DNA from: Agromyces laixinhei | GTDB lineage: Bacteria > Actinomycetota > Actinomycetes > Actinomycetales > Microbacteriaceae | DNA: 64,000 nucleotides | Assembly: GCF_006337065.1 (NCBI RefSeq) | Contig: NZ_CP040872.1 | Coordinates: forward strand, 3,100,001-3,164,000 | Direction: 5' to 3' | In this document: positions 53,231 to 61,942 of the stretch, one piece after another | How positions within the stretch are numbered: position 1 is the stretch's first letter | Layout of the letters: each line of letters opens with the position of its first letter | The notes under the pieces: generated by a model | What the model was told of the DNA's origin: nothing | Seen by the model: only the letters and a program-made list of their open reading frames with translations | Databases searched by the model: none | Translations under genes and position numbers: made by a program

Positions 53231-54615
53231 CGTCGTTGCACCGCTTTCTCGTAGAGGTCGAGGAGTCGGGAGTCGGGGTCGTACCGCGCCTTGGCCGCCC
53301 GGTAGGCGCCGCCGCCGTAGAGGTCGTCGAACTCGTCGCGGGAGTAGAACGCGTCGGAGTAGAGCGACTTGTGGCCGTCGAGTCCCGCGACCTCGCGCTC
53401 GATGCGACGATTCGTCTCGCCCTCGACGGCCCCGACCGGCACCGTCGACCAGAAGCCGACGTTGACGTAGCTGCGGTGCGGCTCCATCGGGTAGAGCGGC
53501 CAGGCGTCGTCACCGCGCAGCCGCAGCGGGCACAGCCAGATCGGTTCGATCGGCACGTTCGCGAGAAACCAGTCGAGGAACTCGGCGCATCGCTCGATCG
53601 GCACCTCGACGTCTTGGATCACGCGTTCGCGGGGCGGCAGGCCCTTCAGCCGCTCGATGCGATTGCCGAGGTCGTAGCGTCGTTCGACCCGCATGAGCGA
53701 GGCGTACGACCGGCTGCGCCTGAGCCGGCGAGGCCAGAACCGGCGAACGAGCGGATGCTGCGCGCCGAACGCCTCTGAGCACCAGAACCAGTCGGTGTCC
53801 CAGCGCCAGAGGTAGTCGAGCGTCGTGAGGCGATCGTGCACCGCGCCGTCGTCGTGCTGCATCGAGCGGTAGAAGATGCGCTGGCGGGTGTAGTCGCTGA
53901 CCGGTCCGGATGCCGCGGTGCGCCGGCCGAGGCAGAGGTACGCCTCATCGGCGCTGAAGACGACCCCGTCGAGGTATTCGACGGCGACCCCGTCGAGCGC
54001 GGCCGACCCGACGATCTCCGCCATCGCGGCCACGAGATCGTCGAGCCGGTGGAATCGCAGGTGCGTGAGCTCGACGAACGGCAGCACGGGTTCGAGCTCG
54101 ATGCGCAGCCGCACCGCGTAGCCGAGCGTGCCGTACGAGTTCGGGAACGCGCGGAACAGCTCGGCGTGCTCGCCCGTGTCGCCGCGCGACACGGTGACGA
54201 GCTCCCCCGCACCGGTGAGGATGTCCATCTCGAGCACCGACTCGTGCGGAAGCCCGTTTCGGAACGACGTCGACTCGATGCCGAGACCCGTGACGGCACC
54301 GCCGAGGGTGATGGTCTTCAGCTGCGGCACGACGAGCGGCGCGAGCCCGAACGGCAGGGTCGCGGCCACGAGGTCTTCGTAGGTGCACATGCCCGCGACG
54401 TCGGCGGTGCGCGCATCGACGTCGACGCCGATCACCTGGGTCAGGCCCGAGGTGTCGAGCCCCGGGGCATCCGTCGCGGCCCTCGACCGGAAGAGGTTCG
54501 AGGTGCGTTTCGCGAGCCGCACCGGCGAGCCCGGCGGCACCGCCCAGTAGCTCGCGAGCAGGCGCTCCACGCCGGCGGCGTGGGTGGTGCGTGCATCGGT
54601 CGCGAAAGCGGACAC
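53227..54615 (-). CDS. TmsA/BfaA-like FAD-binding oxidoreductase
   Basis: 462 residues. N-terminal FAD_binding_4 domain; AVPPGSPVRLAKRTSNLFR near the start and VPQLKTITLGGAVTGLGIES later match the DIMINUTO/Rv3719-like family. In 10-methyl fatty-acid synthesis this enzyme reduces the 10-methylene intermediate made by the methyltransferase. GTG 54615 is preceded by TAGCGT at 54627-54622 (minus strand) with a 6-nt gap; that -10 overlaps the MpaB stop codon. The gene overlaps the CFAS-like gene by 4 bp. Confidence 0.88.
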   Translation of the reverse strand: MSAFATDARTTHAAGVERLLASYWAVPPGSPVRLAKRTSNLFRSRAATDAPGLDTSGLTQVIGVDVDARTADVAGMCTYEDLVAATLPFGLAPLVVPQLKTITLGGAVTGLGIESTSFRNGLPHESVLEMDILTGAGELVTVSRGDTGEHAELFRAFPNSYGTLGYAVRLRIELEPVLPFVELTHLRFHRLDDLVAAMAEIVGSAALDGVAVEYLDGVVFSADEAYLCLGRRTAASGPVSDYTRQRIFYRSMQHDDGAVHDRLTTLDYLWRWDTDWFWCSEAFGAQHPLVRRFWPRRLRRSRSYASLMRVERRYDLGNRIERLKGLPPRERVIQDVEVPIERCAEFLDWFLANVPIEPIWLCPLRLRGDDAWPLYPMEPHRSYVNVGFWSTVPVGAVEGETNRRIEREVAGLDGHKSLYSDAFYSRDEFDDLYGGGAYRAAKARYDPDSRLLDLYEKAVQRR

Positions 54616-54624
54616 GTCTCCACG

Positions 54625-55569
54625 CTAGTCCGGCGCGGGCCCGGTCGCACGGCTCCCTTCGGGGGTCGCGGATGTCCCGAGCCGCGAGACCCGAGCCCGA
54701 GCGTTGCGCTCGCTCGGCGAGACGCCGCCGAGCACGCGCCTCGCGACGGAGAGCAGCGCGCGCGTGAGCGTGATCGCCGGCCACCACGGCCGCCGCAGGC
54801 CGAGCAGACCTCGGTAGCGGGGGTCGAGTGACGCCACGGCACCGGCGAAGAGGATCGGGTACATCCGGCCCGTGAGACCCGGCAGGCCCGGCCGCCGTAG
54901 GAAATGCACGGCCTCGGCGACGCGTTCGTCGTACCTGGCGTCGGCGAGGAAGGCCGTCATCTCGCCGCGCAGCGCATCGACCGTCGCCGGCGGATTCTGC
55001 ACGCCCATCAGCCGGCCGGCCTGCGCCCATTGGCGCACATAGGCGTCGGGGCCGCCCGGAATCGGCCCGCCCCAGATCTCGTGCGCCCCGAGGAACGCCT
55101 CGGTGAACGCATCGTGCACCCAGCGCAGCAGCTCCTCGTCGTTCGCCGAGTAGCGGCGCTCGACTCCCGTCGCGTCGACGTAACTGCCCGTCACGTGCTC
55201 ATGCAGTCGTGACACGAAAGCGGATGCCGCGGTGGCGCTGCGCCGGTCGCCGAACGTCGTCACGGCGACCCAGCGCACCGTGCCGTCGAGTCGCGCGAGC
55301 GGATCGTCGCGATACCGCGACCAGTCGTACACCCCGGCCATGGCCCCCGGATGCAACGTCTGCAGCAGCAACGCCCGAATGCCCGCGACGAGGGTGGGAA
55401 GCGCGCCGTTGACGGCCCAGACCGCGCTGCCCGGTCCGAAGAATCCGGCGTCGTCTCCCTCGGCGAGCGCGTCGGTCCACGCCGGCGGCGCAGCTCGCCG
55501 CCGTCGCAGCGGATGCCAGCGCGCAGCGCCCACCGACGACCCGGTGGTGCGCCCTGCCGCTTCGCCCAT
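54625..55569 (-). CDS. MpaB-family oxygenase (DUF2236)
   Basis: 314 residues from ATG 55569. Family features: GPGSAVWAVNGALPTLVAGIRALLLQTLHPGAMAGV (here cited as GPGSAVWAVNG and LQTLHPGAMAGV), WVHDAFTEAFL and YPILFAGAVASLDP. The conserved His residues could bind heme as in rubber oxygenase Lcp or MpaB. It ends 9 bp before the TmsA-like gene on the same strand, so the three may be coexpressed. TACCGT lies 5 nt before the ATG. Substrate unknown. Confidence 0.85.
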   Translation of the reverse strand: MGEAAGRTTGSSVGAARWHPLRRRRAAPPAWTDALAEGDDAGFFGPGSAVWAVNGALPTLVAGIRALLLQTLHPGAMAGVYDWSRYRDDPLARLDGTVRWVAVTTFGDRRSATAASAFVSRLHEHVTGSYVDATGVERRYSANDEELLRWVHDAFTEAFLGAHEIWGGPIPGGPDAYVRQWAQAGRLMGVQNPPATVDALRGEMTAFLADARYDERVAEAVHFLRRPGLPGLTGRMYPILFAGAVASLDPRYRGLLGLRRPWWPAITLTRALLSVARRVLGGVSPSERNARARVSRLGTSATPEGSRATGPAPD

Positions 55570-55665
55570 ACTCGACGGTAGCCCCGATGGACAGGTCGGC
55601 ACCTGCGCATCGGCTGCGAACGCGCGGGCGTGGTCAATGACGGTGCCTGCTGGCAGACTCGTGCC

Positions 55666-56334
55666 ATGATCATCGAGATCGGCTCGCCCGGCGGCACGCC
55701 AGAGCGCCCGGCAGTCTTCTTCGCGTCGCCCGACGAGTTCCGCGCATGGCTCGAGGCGAACCACGACACGGCCACCGAGCTCTGGATGGGCCTGTACAAG
55801 AAGCACGTGCCCGAGCGCGGGCTGACGTGGGAGCAGGCGGTGCCCGAAGCGCTGTGCTTCGGCTGGATCGATTCCGTGGCGCAGCGCATCGACGATGATG
55901 CCCGGCGCCAGCGGTGGACCCCGCGGAAGGCCTCGAGCAACTGGTCGAGCGTCAACATCGCGCTCGTCGAGCAGCTCACCGCGGCCGGGCGCATGCACGA
56001 GGCGGGCATCGCCGCGTTCGAACGCCGGCGCGACGACCGATCGGGCGTGTACTCCCACGAGAATCCCGAGCGAGAGCTGCCCCCCGAGTCGGCGGCGCGG
56101 CTCGCGGCCAGCCCCGCGGCATCCGCGTTCTGGCAGGCCGCGACCCCGACCTATCGACGGCAGGTGACGCACTGGGCGCTCTCGGCGAAGCAGGAGGCGA
56201 CCCGCGAGCGGCGGCTGGGGCAACTCATCGACGACAGCGCTGCCGGTCGGCTCGTGTCGTTCCAGCGGTACGGCGAGGTTCCGAAGTGGGCGGAGCGGGC
56301 TGCTGCGGCGGCGGCGGCCGCGGCAGGCGACTGA
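55666..56334 (+). CDS. YdeI/OmpD-associated-like protein
   Basis: 222 residues. Typical opening PAVFFASPDEFRAWLEANHD, then ELWMGLYKK, the GWIDS motif and WTPRKASSNWS. Members are small cytosolic proteins of unclear function, sometimes linked to peptide or stress resistance. CAGACT (55654-55659) lies 6 nt before the ATG and there is no Shine-Dalgarno sequence. The C-terminus is an Ala-rich tail. Confidence 0.88.
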   Translation: MIIEIGSPGGTPERPAVFFASPDEFRAWLEANHDTATELWMGLYKKHVPERGLTWEQAVPEALCFGWIDSVAQRIDDDARRQRWTPRKASSNWSSVNIALVEQLTAAGRMHEAGIAAFERRRDDRSGVYSHENPERELPPESAARLAASPAASAFWQAATPTYRRQVTHWALSAKQEATRERRLGQLIDDSAAGRLVSFQRYGEVPKWAERAAAAAAAAAGD

Positions 56335-56385
56335 CGGGCGCGACTGACGGCCGGCGGCCGCTCAGACAGAAGGCTCCCCAGATCT

Positions 56386-57018
56386 TCACGGGTGCGTCAG
56401 GAGCGGAACCACGACGTCATCGACGAGCGAGGTGACGAACTCGGGCGTGACGGCACCGTTCAACAGGAACTCGTGGCGCAGCAGGTTGTGGCCCGTCTCG
56501 AGTCGGCGTTCGGGCACCGCTGCACGCTCGAGTTCGCCGCGAGCGACTGCGCGATCGACGATCGAACGCATCGCCTGGATGCCGCGGCCCTGACTCCGCG
56601 CACGGAACCGCTCGGCGATGTCGGCATCGCGGAGGGTCTCGCTGATGAGCCCCTTGAGCGCATGGCCGGACGGGCCCGTGAGTGTTCGGGCGACGAGGTC
56701 GAAGAGTGCGAGCAGATCGCCGCGGAGTGTGCCGGTGTCGCGCAGTTCCGCGGGAATCGGGAGGGTCGTGTAGACCGCGTCGACGACGAGTTCCGGCTTG
56801 CCGGGCCAGCGGCGGTAGAGGGAGGCCTTGCTGACCCGCGCCCGCGCCGCGACGCCGTCGAGCGTGAGCCGGTCGTAGCCGGATTCGGCGAGTTCGTCCA
56901 TCACGGCCTCGACGATCGCGGCGCGCAGCGCGTCGCCGCGACGGCGGGGCCCCGAGCGGTGGTCGGGGGCGGGAACCCGGTCGAGCGTGCGCTCGGGCGT
57001 GCGCTCGTCGTCGTTCAC
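56386..57018 (-). CDS. TetR family regulator of the MFS/phosphotransferase operon
   Basis: 210 residues. HTH in LTLDGVAARARVSKASLYRRW; TetR_C_16-like C-terminal domain. GTG 57018 overlaps the preceding gene by 4 bp (GTGA), making it third gene of the operon starting at 61027. A TetR-type operator lies at that operon's promoter, so it should repress all three genes including itself. The inducer is probably a substrate of the pump or the enzyme (inference). Confidence 0.9.
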   Translation of the reverse strand: MNDDERTPERTLDRVPAPDHRSGPRRRGDALRAAIVEAVMDELAESGYDRLTLDGVAARARVSKASLYRRWPGKPELVVDAVYTTLPIPAELRDTGTLRGDLLALFDLVARTLTGPSGHALKGLISETLRDADIAERFRARSQGRGIQAMRSIVDRAVARGELERAAVPERRLETGHNLLRHEFLLNGAVTPEFVTSLVDDVVVPLLTHP

Positions 57019-59600
57019 GAGGCGTGCTCGATGCTGACGAGGCCGGTACCGCCGTCGACCGTGACGATCTGGCCGTCTCGCAGTGCCGAAGTGCCGCCGC
57101 CCGTGCCCATGACGGTCGGCAGGCCGTACTCGCGGGCGACGATCGCTGCGTGCGAGGCGAGTCCGCCGGTGTCGACGACGACGCCGGCCGCGAGCTGGAA
57201 CAGGGGCGTCCAGCTCGGGTTCGTATAGGGGCAGACGAGGATGTCGCCGGGTTGCAGCCTGGCGAAGTCTGCGGCTTCCCGGATGATTCGGGCCGGCCCG
57301 GTCGACCGGCCGCCGCCGGCCGGGGTGCCGCTCACCACGACGTCATCACCGGATCGTGCGGCGCGGAGCGTGAGCGGCGAGACGAGCGGGGCTCCCGCGT
57401 ATCGGCCGCGGCGGCGAGCGCGTTGCTCGACCGCCTCGCGGAGCCGCGAGTGCTGACGTGCGGAGACGGCGGCGGGGTCGTCGATGGCGAGCAGCTCCTC
57501 GTATCGCAGGTGGAAGACCTCCTGCGGCTCCGCGAGGACGCCCGCCGACACGAGCCGGGCGCCCGCCTCGAGCAGTGCGTGCCGCAGGGGCGGCATCGGC
57601 CGCATGGCGTGGAAGTGGGAGTCTTCGCGGAACGCGATGCCGGAGCGAGCATGGGCCGCGACCGCGAGGATCTTGTCGCCGAGACGGAGGAACCGAACGC
57701 GGCGACGACCGCGGATGCGGCGCTCGGCGGCGGTCGCCCCTCCGTCACCGGGGTGAACGCCGGTGCCGGCGTCGGGTTCGGCTCCGCCGGGAGCCGGTTC
57801 GGCAGTCCGCACGAGCAGCGCCCGGACGGCACCGAAGAGCATGGCGGGATCATCGCCCCACGTCGGCTCCGAGGCGAGGAAGGCGCTCGTGGTCTCCCGG
57901 TGGCCGTACTCGTTCGTGAAGTCGGCGATGCGGGCGCGCAGGTCGTCGAGCTCGTGCGATGCGGCGAGCTTCGCCTCGAGCTCGGCATCGGTCGACGATT
58001 CGAACGCCTCCCGCCACGCGGCATCCGCTGCCACTGCTGCCGCGAGTGCGGAGAGGGCGGCGTTCGCGTCGCCGGTGCGGGTGCGGACCCCGCGCGTCAA
58101 CGACGAGGCGTCGCGGCCGAGCCCGAGCACGCCGAGGAGCATGCGGAGCCGCAGCAGGTCGAAGCCCGCACGCGGGAGGTAGTCGATCCGCAGCGTGATG
58201 AGTCCGTCGAGGATGTCGAGGGCGCGGCGCGGCACCCTGACGAGCTCGGCCCACCCGAGCGTGCCGAGATCGATCGCGCGCAGCGCCTCGACCTCGCGGT
58301 CGAACTCGGCGAATCGGGGGTCCTCGTTCCATCGTTCGGTGCGGAAGCGCCGGATCCGAGGCGCCATGCGGAACGGCGTCGCGGGGGTGCGAAGGGATGG
58401 ATGCGGGTCGGGCGGCACGAGGCGGTCGACGACGCCGTCGGCCTCGGGCAGCATGTCGGCGAGCGAGATTCGGATCGCGGGAATCTCGGCGAGCATGCGG
58501 GTGAGGATGCGTCCGTGTCCGTGCACGGTCCACGTGGTCATGTCGAGCGGTGTGGGGCGGATCGGCAGCAGTTCCGCGACGATGCCGGTCATCAGTCGCC
58601 GGATCGCGTTGACCCGCACCGGCTCGGGCGGCAGCGCCGTCAGCGAGCGCGCCTGCACGATCGAGATCTGCCCGTCGGCCGAGACCCACTCGATGTCCTG
58701 AGGCCCGCCGAAGTGCTCGGCGATGCGCGTGCCCACCGCTGCCATCGATCGCAGGGTGTCGTCGTCGAGGCGGTCGGGCGCGTCGGGATCGCCGGGCCCG
58801 CCGGGATCGCCGGGATCGCCGCCGGCGATCTCCCGCACGCCGCCGCCCGCGTCGGGAACGATGATCACCTCACGCCGACCGAGCCTCCGTTGGCGCACCC
58901 CTCCGTCGGCCCCGACGACGAAGTGGTCGGGAGTCACCCGGCCCGAGACGACCGCTTCGCCGAGGCCGGGGCTCGCGTCGATGATCGTCTCGTCTCGCGC
59001 ACCGGTGACGGGGTTCGCGGTGAACATGACTCCCGCCGTGTCGGCGTCGACGAGCACTTGCACGACGACCGCGATGCTCACCTCGCGATGGTCGATGCCG
59101 GCGCGCGTGCGATAGGCCACGGCCCGCTGGGTCCAGAGCGATGCCCAGCACCGGCGCACCGCGTCGACCACCGCGTGCGCGCCGACGACGTTCAGGAACG
59201 TGTCCTGCTGCCCTGCGAATGTCGCTCCTGGCAGGTCTTCGGCGGTGGCGCTCGAGCGCACGGCCACGGCGAGCGCATCGTCGCCCGCGGCCCTGCCGAG
59301 CGCACGGTACGCCTCGATGATCGCGGCTTCGACCCCGGCGGGCACGGTCATCGCGCCGACGGCTGCGCGCACGCGATCGGCGTCGGCGTCGTTCATGGCC
59401 GCCGATGGCACCTCTTCGGCGAGCGCCGCATCTTCGAACGCCTGCCGGTATGCCCCGGTCGTCACGACGAACCCCGCCGGCACGCGGAATCCGCCCCGGA
59501 GCAGTTCGCCGAGGTTCGCGCCCTTGCCGCCTGCGACGTCGAGGTCGTCACGGCCGATGTCGTCGAGCCCCATGAGCGGATCTGTGCCGCGTGCGCTCAC
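57015..59600 (-). CDS. PEP/pyruvate-binding phosphotransferase, rifampin-phosphotransferase-like
   Basis: 861 residues. ATP-grasp domain at the N-terminus (GGKGANLGELLRGGF, then VRSSATAEDLPGATFAGQQ), a divergent middle domain (about 320-740) and the swivelling phosphohistidine domain at the C-terminus with H817 in GGLASHAAIVAREYGLP. In PEP synthase the His domain is central; the C-terminal position and length match rifampin phosphotransferase (Rph). The middle, drug-binding domain has diverged, so another substrate is possible. Between an MFS exporter and a TetR it looks like a drug-modifying enzyme. Confidence 0.85.
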   Translation of the reverse strand: MSARGTDPLMGLDDIGRDDLDVAGGKGANLGELLRGGFRVPAGFVVTTGAYRQAFEDAALAEEVPSAAMNDADADRVRAAVGAMTVPAGVEAAIIEAYRALGRAAGDDALAVAVRSSATAEDLPGATFAGQQDTFLNVVGAHAVVDAVRRCWASLWTQRAVAYRTRAGIDHREVSIAVVVQVLVDADTAGVMFTANPVTGARDETIIDASPGLGEAVVSGRVTPDHFVVGADGGVRQRRLGRREVIIVPDAGGGVREIAGGDPGDPGGPGDPDAPDRLDDDTLRSMAAVGTRIAEHFGGPQDIEWVSADGQISIVQARSLTALPPEPVRVNAIRRLMTGIVAELLPIRPTPLDMTTWTVHGHGRILTRMLAEIPAIRISLADMLPEADGVVDRLVPPDPHPSLRTPATPFRMAPRIRRFRTERWNEDPRFAEFDREVEALRAIDLGTLGWAELVRVPRRALDILDGLITLRIDYLPRAGFDLLRLRMLLGVLGLGRDASSLTRGVRTRTGDANAALSALAAAVAADAAWREAFESSTDAELEAKLAASHELDDLRARIADFTNEYGHRETTSAFLASEPTWGDDPAMLFGAVRALLVRTAEPAPGGAEPDAGTGVHPGDGGATAAERRIRGRRRVRFLRLGDKILAVAAHARSGIAFREDSHFHAMRPMPPLRHALLEAGARLVSAGVLAEPQEVFHLRYEELLAIDDPAAVSARQHSRLREAVEQRARRRGRYAGAPLVSPLTLRAARSGDDVVVSGTPAGGGRSTGPARIIREAADFARLQPGDILVCPYTNPSWTPLFQLAAGVVVDTGGLASHAAIVAREYGLPTVMGTGGGTSALRDGQIVTVDGGTGLVSIEHAS

Positions 59601-61027
59601 GTCGTCTCTCCCGATCGTTCGACCACTGCGGAATGGGGCGCCTCGACGGCGCCTGCCGAGGTGCGCAGCGGGCGCGCGGGCAGCAGGATCGTCAGCACGA
59701 ACGCGACGACGAGCACGCCCGCCCCGTAACCGAGCACGGGCACGGCGGCGGCGAGGTACGCATCGGCCGGCACTCCGGCGGTCTGCAGGTTGATCAGCGC
59801 CCCGGTCACCGCGACGCCGACCGTCGCGCCGACCTGCCGCACGAACACCACGGTCGAGGTCGCGACCCCGAGGTTGTCGTGCGTCACTGCGTTCTGCGCG
59901 ACGAGCAGCATCACCTGCATGACGAACCCGACGCCGGCCCCCATCACGAGGAGCACGAGCGCCGCCGCCCAGATCGGCGTATCGGTGCGAACCGCGCCGA
60001 GGAGCCCGAGGCCGATGGCGGACATCGCCGTGCCGACGATCGGGAACATCCGGTAGCGACCGGTGCGCGAGATGATGCGGCCCGACGCCGTCATCGTCAC
60101 GATCACGCCGCCCATCGCGATCGTCACGGTGGATGCCGCCACCACTGGAGAGACGCCGAAGCCGAGTTGCACGACGGCCGGCAGGAAGCTGATCGTGCCG
60201 AACAGGGCGACGCCGATGAGGAAGCTCACCCCTACCGGCACGCTGAACGCCGCGTCACGGAACAGCCGGAGCGGGATCACGGGGTCGGCCGCGCGCACCG
60301 CGGTGACGACCCAGCAGACAGCGGTGATCGCGATCACCGCGAGGAGAGTCGCGGCGACCGGCCACCCCGCGCCCGTCGCGGCGAGGCTCGCCGTCGCGAC
60401 GACGCCGGCGATGAGCACGGCGATCGAGGCCGCCCCGAGCACGTCGAACGGTCGCCGAACACGCGGCATGGGCAGGCTGATCGTTCGCAGGGTCAGCACG
60501 TAGGCGAGCACCGCGAGCGGCAGGTACCCGATGAAGATCCAGCGCCACCCCACCGTCTGGATCACGAGGCCGCCGACCACGGGCCCGCCGACGGCTGCGA
60601 TGACATAGACCATGCCGATCCAGCCGAGGTAGCGGCCGCGCTCGCGCGGGCTCACGATCTCGCCGATGACCGCCTGCGCGCCGAGCATCAGGCCGCCGCC
60701 GCCGAACCCCTGCACGATGCGGGCCCCGATGAAGACGGGCAGGCTCCCGGCCAGGGCGGCCGCGAGTGCGCCGGCCGTGAAGAGGCCGATCGCGATGAGC
60801 AGCAGCGGGCGGCGGCCGAAGCGGTCGCCGAGCTTGCCGTACGCCGGCATCGATGCGGTCGCCGCGCCGAGATAGGCCACGACGATGAGCGGCATCACCT
60901 CGAGACCGCCGAACTCCCCGGCGATGTGCGGCAGGGCCGGCGCCGACGCCGTCTGGTCGATCGCCCCGAGCAGCATCACGATCATGAGGCAGACGAGCAC
61001 GGGCCACAATCGCCGCGGCGTCGTCAT
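59597..61027 (-). CDS. MFS drug exporter (DHA2/EmrB-like, 14 TM)
   Basis: 476 residues with about 14 membrane helices. Motif A is GKLGDRFGRRPLLL; motif C-like GPVVGGLVI follows. GGGAGG lies 4 nt before ATG 61027. It is first of three genes (MFS, Rph-like enzyme, TetR), each overlapping the next by 4 bp, behind a palindromic operator. It probably exports the compound sensed by the TetR. Confidence 0.92.
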   Translation of the reverse strand: MTTPRRLWPVLVCLMIVMLLGAIDQTASAPALPHIAGEFGGLEVMPLIVVAYLGAATASMPAYGKLGDRFGRRPLLLIAIGLFTAGALAAALAGSLPVFIGARIVQGFGGGGLMLGAQAVIGEIVSPRERGRYLGWIGMVYVIAAVGGPVVGGLVIQTVGWRWIFIGYLPLAVLAYVLTLRTISLPMPRVRRPFDVLGAASIAVLIAGVVATASLAATGAGWPVAATLLAVIAITAVCWVVTAVRAADPVIPLRLFRDAAFSVPVGVSFLIGVALFGTISFLPAVVQLGFGVSPVVAASTVTIAMGGVIVTMTASGRIISRTGRYRMFPIVGTAMSAIGLGLLGAVRTDTPIWAAALVLLVMGAGVGFVMQVMLLVAQNAVTHDNLGVATSTVVFVRQVGATVGVAVTGALINLQTAGVPADAYLAAAVPVLGYGAGVLVVAFVLTILLPARPLRTSAGAVEAPHSAVVERSGETT

Positions 61028-61037
61028 CGCGCCTCCC

Positions 61038-61062
61038 AGATTAGAGTACGGAACGTACTCTA
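61038..61062 (-). promoter_or_regulatory. TetR-type operator and promoter of the MFS operon
   Basis: Perfect inverted repeat, arms TAGAGTACG (61042-61050) and CGTACTCTA (61054-61062), separated by GAA. Minus-strand -10 candidates TACTCT (61049-61044) or TAATCT (61043-61038) lie within or next to it, so binding would block transcription. Its size and 3-bp centre are typical for TetR-family dimers. Confidence 0.75.
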
Positions 61063-61082
61063 CGCTCCCGCGCGCCGAACTG

Positions 61083-61883
61083 CTACGCGAAGAAGTCGAG
61101 CGCCGCCTGCCGGAACACCCGCGAGCCCGGGGCATTGAAGTGATGGCGCCCCGGAATCTCGAAGAATTCGCCGCTCGGCGTGGCCTCCGCCAGGAGCTTC
61201 GACTGCGGGAGGATCGCATCCTCACCGCCCGTGGCGAAGAGGATCGGCTGCAACGGCGGGTCGGCGGCATCGGGATCTGCGTCACCCAGCCGCATTCCCT
61301 CGGCGAGCGCCACGAGGGCGCGCAGGTCATTGCCGGCGACCCGTTCGGCGAGCATCACGTAGCTGCGGGTCACCCGATCTTCGACGGGGGTGCCGTGCTC
61401 CGCATACGCGCGCGCCTGCTCGATCTCCATGCGCTCGAGCGGTTGCCCGTCGGGGATGCCGCCGAGCACGGCGCGCTCGACACGGCCCGGCAACTGCACC
61501 GCGGCCTGCCAGCCGACTCGCGCGCCGAGCGAGTACCCGGCGTAGAAGACGGTGTCGAGCAGGTAGGTGTCGAGCACGGTGGTGATGTCGCCCACGAAGG
61601 CCTGCATGGCATAGCCGGATGCCTCGTGCGGCTTGTCGCTCGCTCCGTGGCCGCGCTGGTCGATGCCGAGCACCCGATAGCCCGCACGGGTGAGTGTGCG
61701 CACCCAGCCCGTGTTCACCCAGTTGTCGCGGCAGCTCGAGGCGAAGCCGTGCACGCAGAGCACCGTTGGGGCGCCCTCCTCGCCCCAGAGGTAGCTCGCG
61801 ATGCGAAGCCCGTCGGTCGACATCACGTACTGCGGCTCGGGCATCTCGGTGAGGGCGCGGAGCGAGGCATCCATATCAACCAT
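61083..61883 (-). CDS. Alpha/beta hydrolase
   Basis: 266 residues. Oxyanion HGFASS (about 45-50), IDQRGHGAS, nucleophile GYSLG with S118, acid near GGEDAILP and His in GRHHFNAPG. GAAGGG before ATG 61883 supports this start. It diverges from the acyl-CoA dehydrogenase gene. Such esterase or thioesterase-like proteins often sit with acyl-CoA metabolism. Confidence 0.87.
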   Translation of the reverse strand: MVDMDASLRALTEMPEPQYVMSTDGLRIASYLWGEEGAPTVLCVHGFASSCRDNWVNTGWVRTLTRAGYRVLGIDQRGHGASDKPHEASGYAMQAFVGDITTVLDTYLLDTVFYAGYSLGARVGWQAAVQLPGRVERAVLGGIPDGQPLERMEIEQARAYAEHGTPVEDRVTRSYVMLAERVAGNDLRALVALAEGMRLGDADPDAADPPLQPILFATGGEDAILPQSKLLAEATPSGEFFEIPGRHHFNAPGSRVFRQAALDFFA

Positions 61884-61942
61884 TCTGGCCCTTCGCGCGA
61901 GTAGGCTCGGCCTCACCGGCAGCGAGGAAGGGTCGAGGGGCG

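Noticed and set aside
59601..61082. Rifampin-associated promoter element expected for rph genes
   Set aside because: No such 19-bp element was found near this operon; a TetR-type operator is present instead, so rifampin induction is not claimed.
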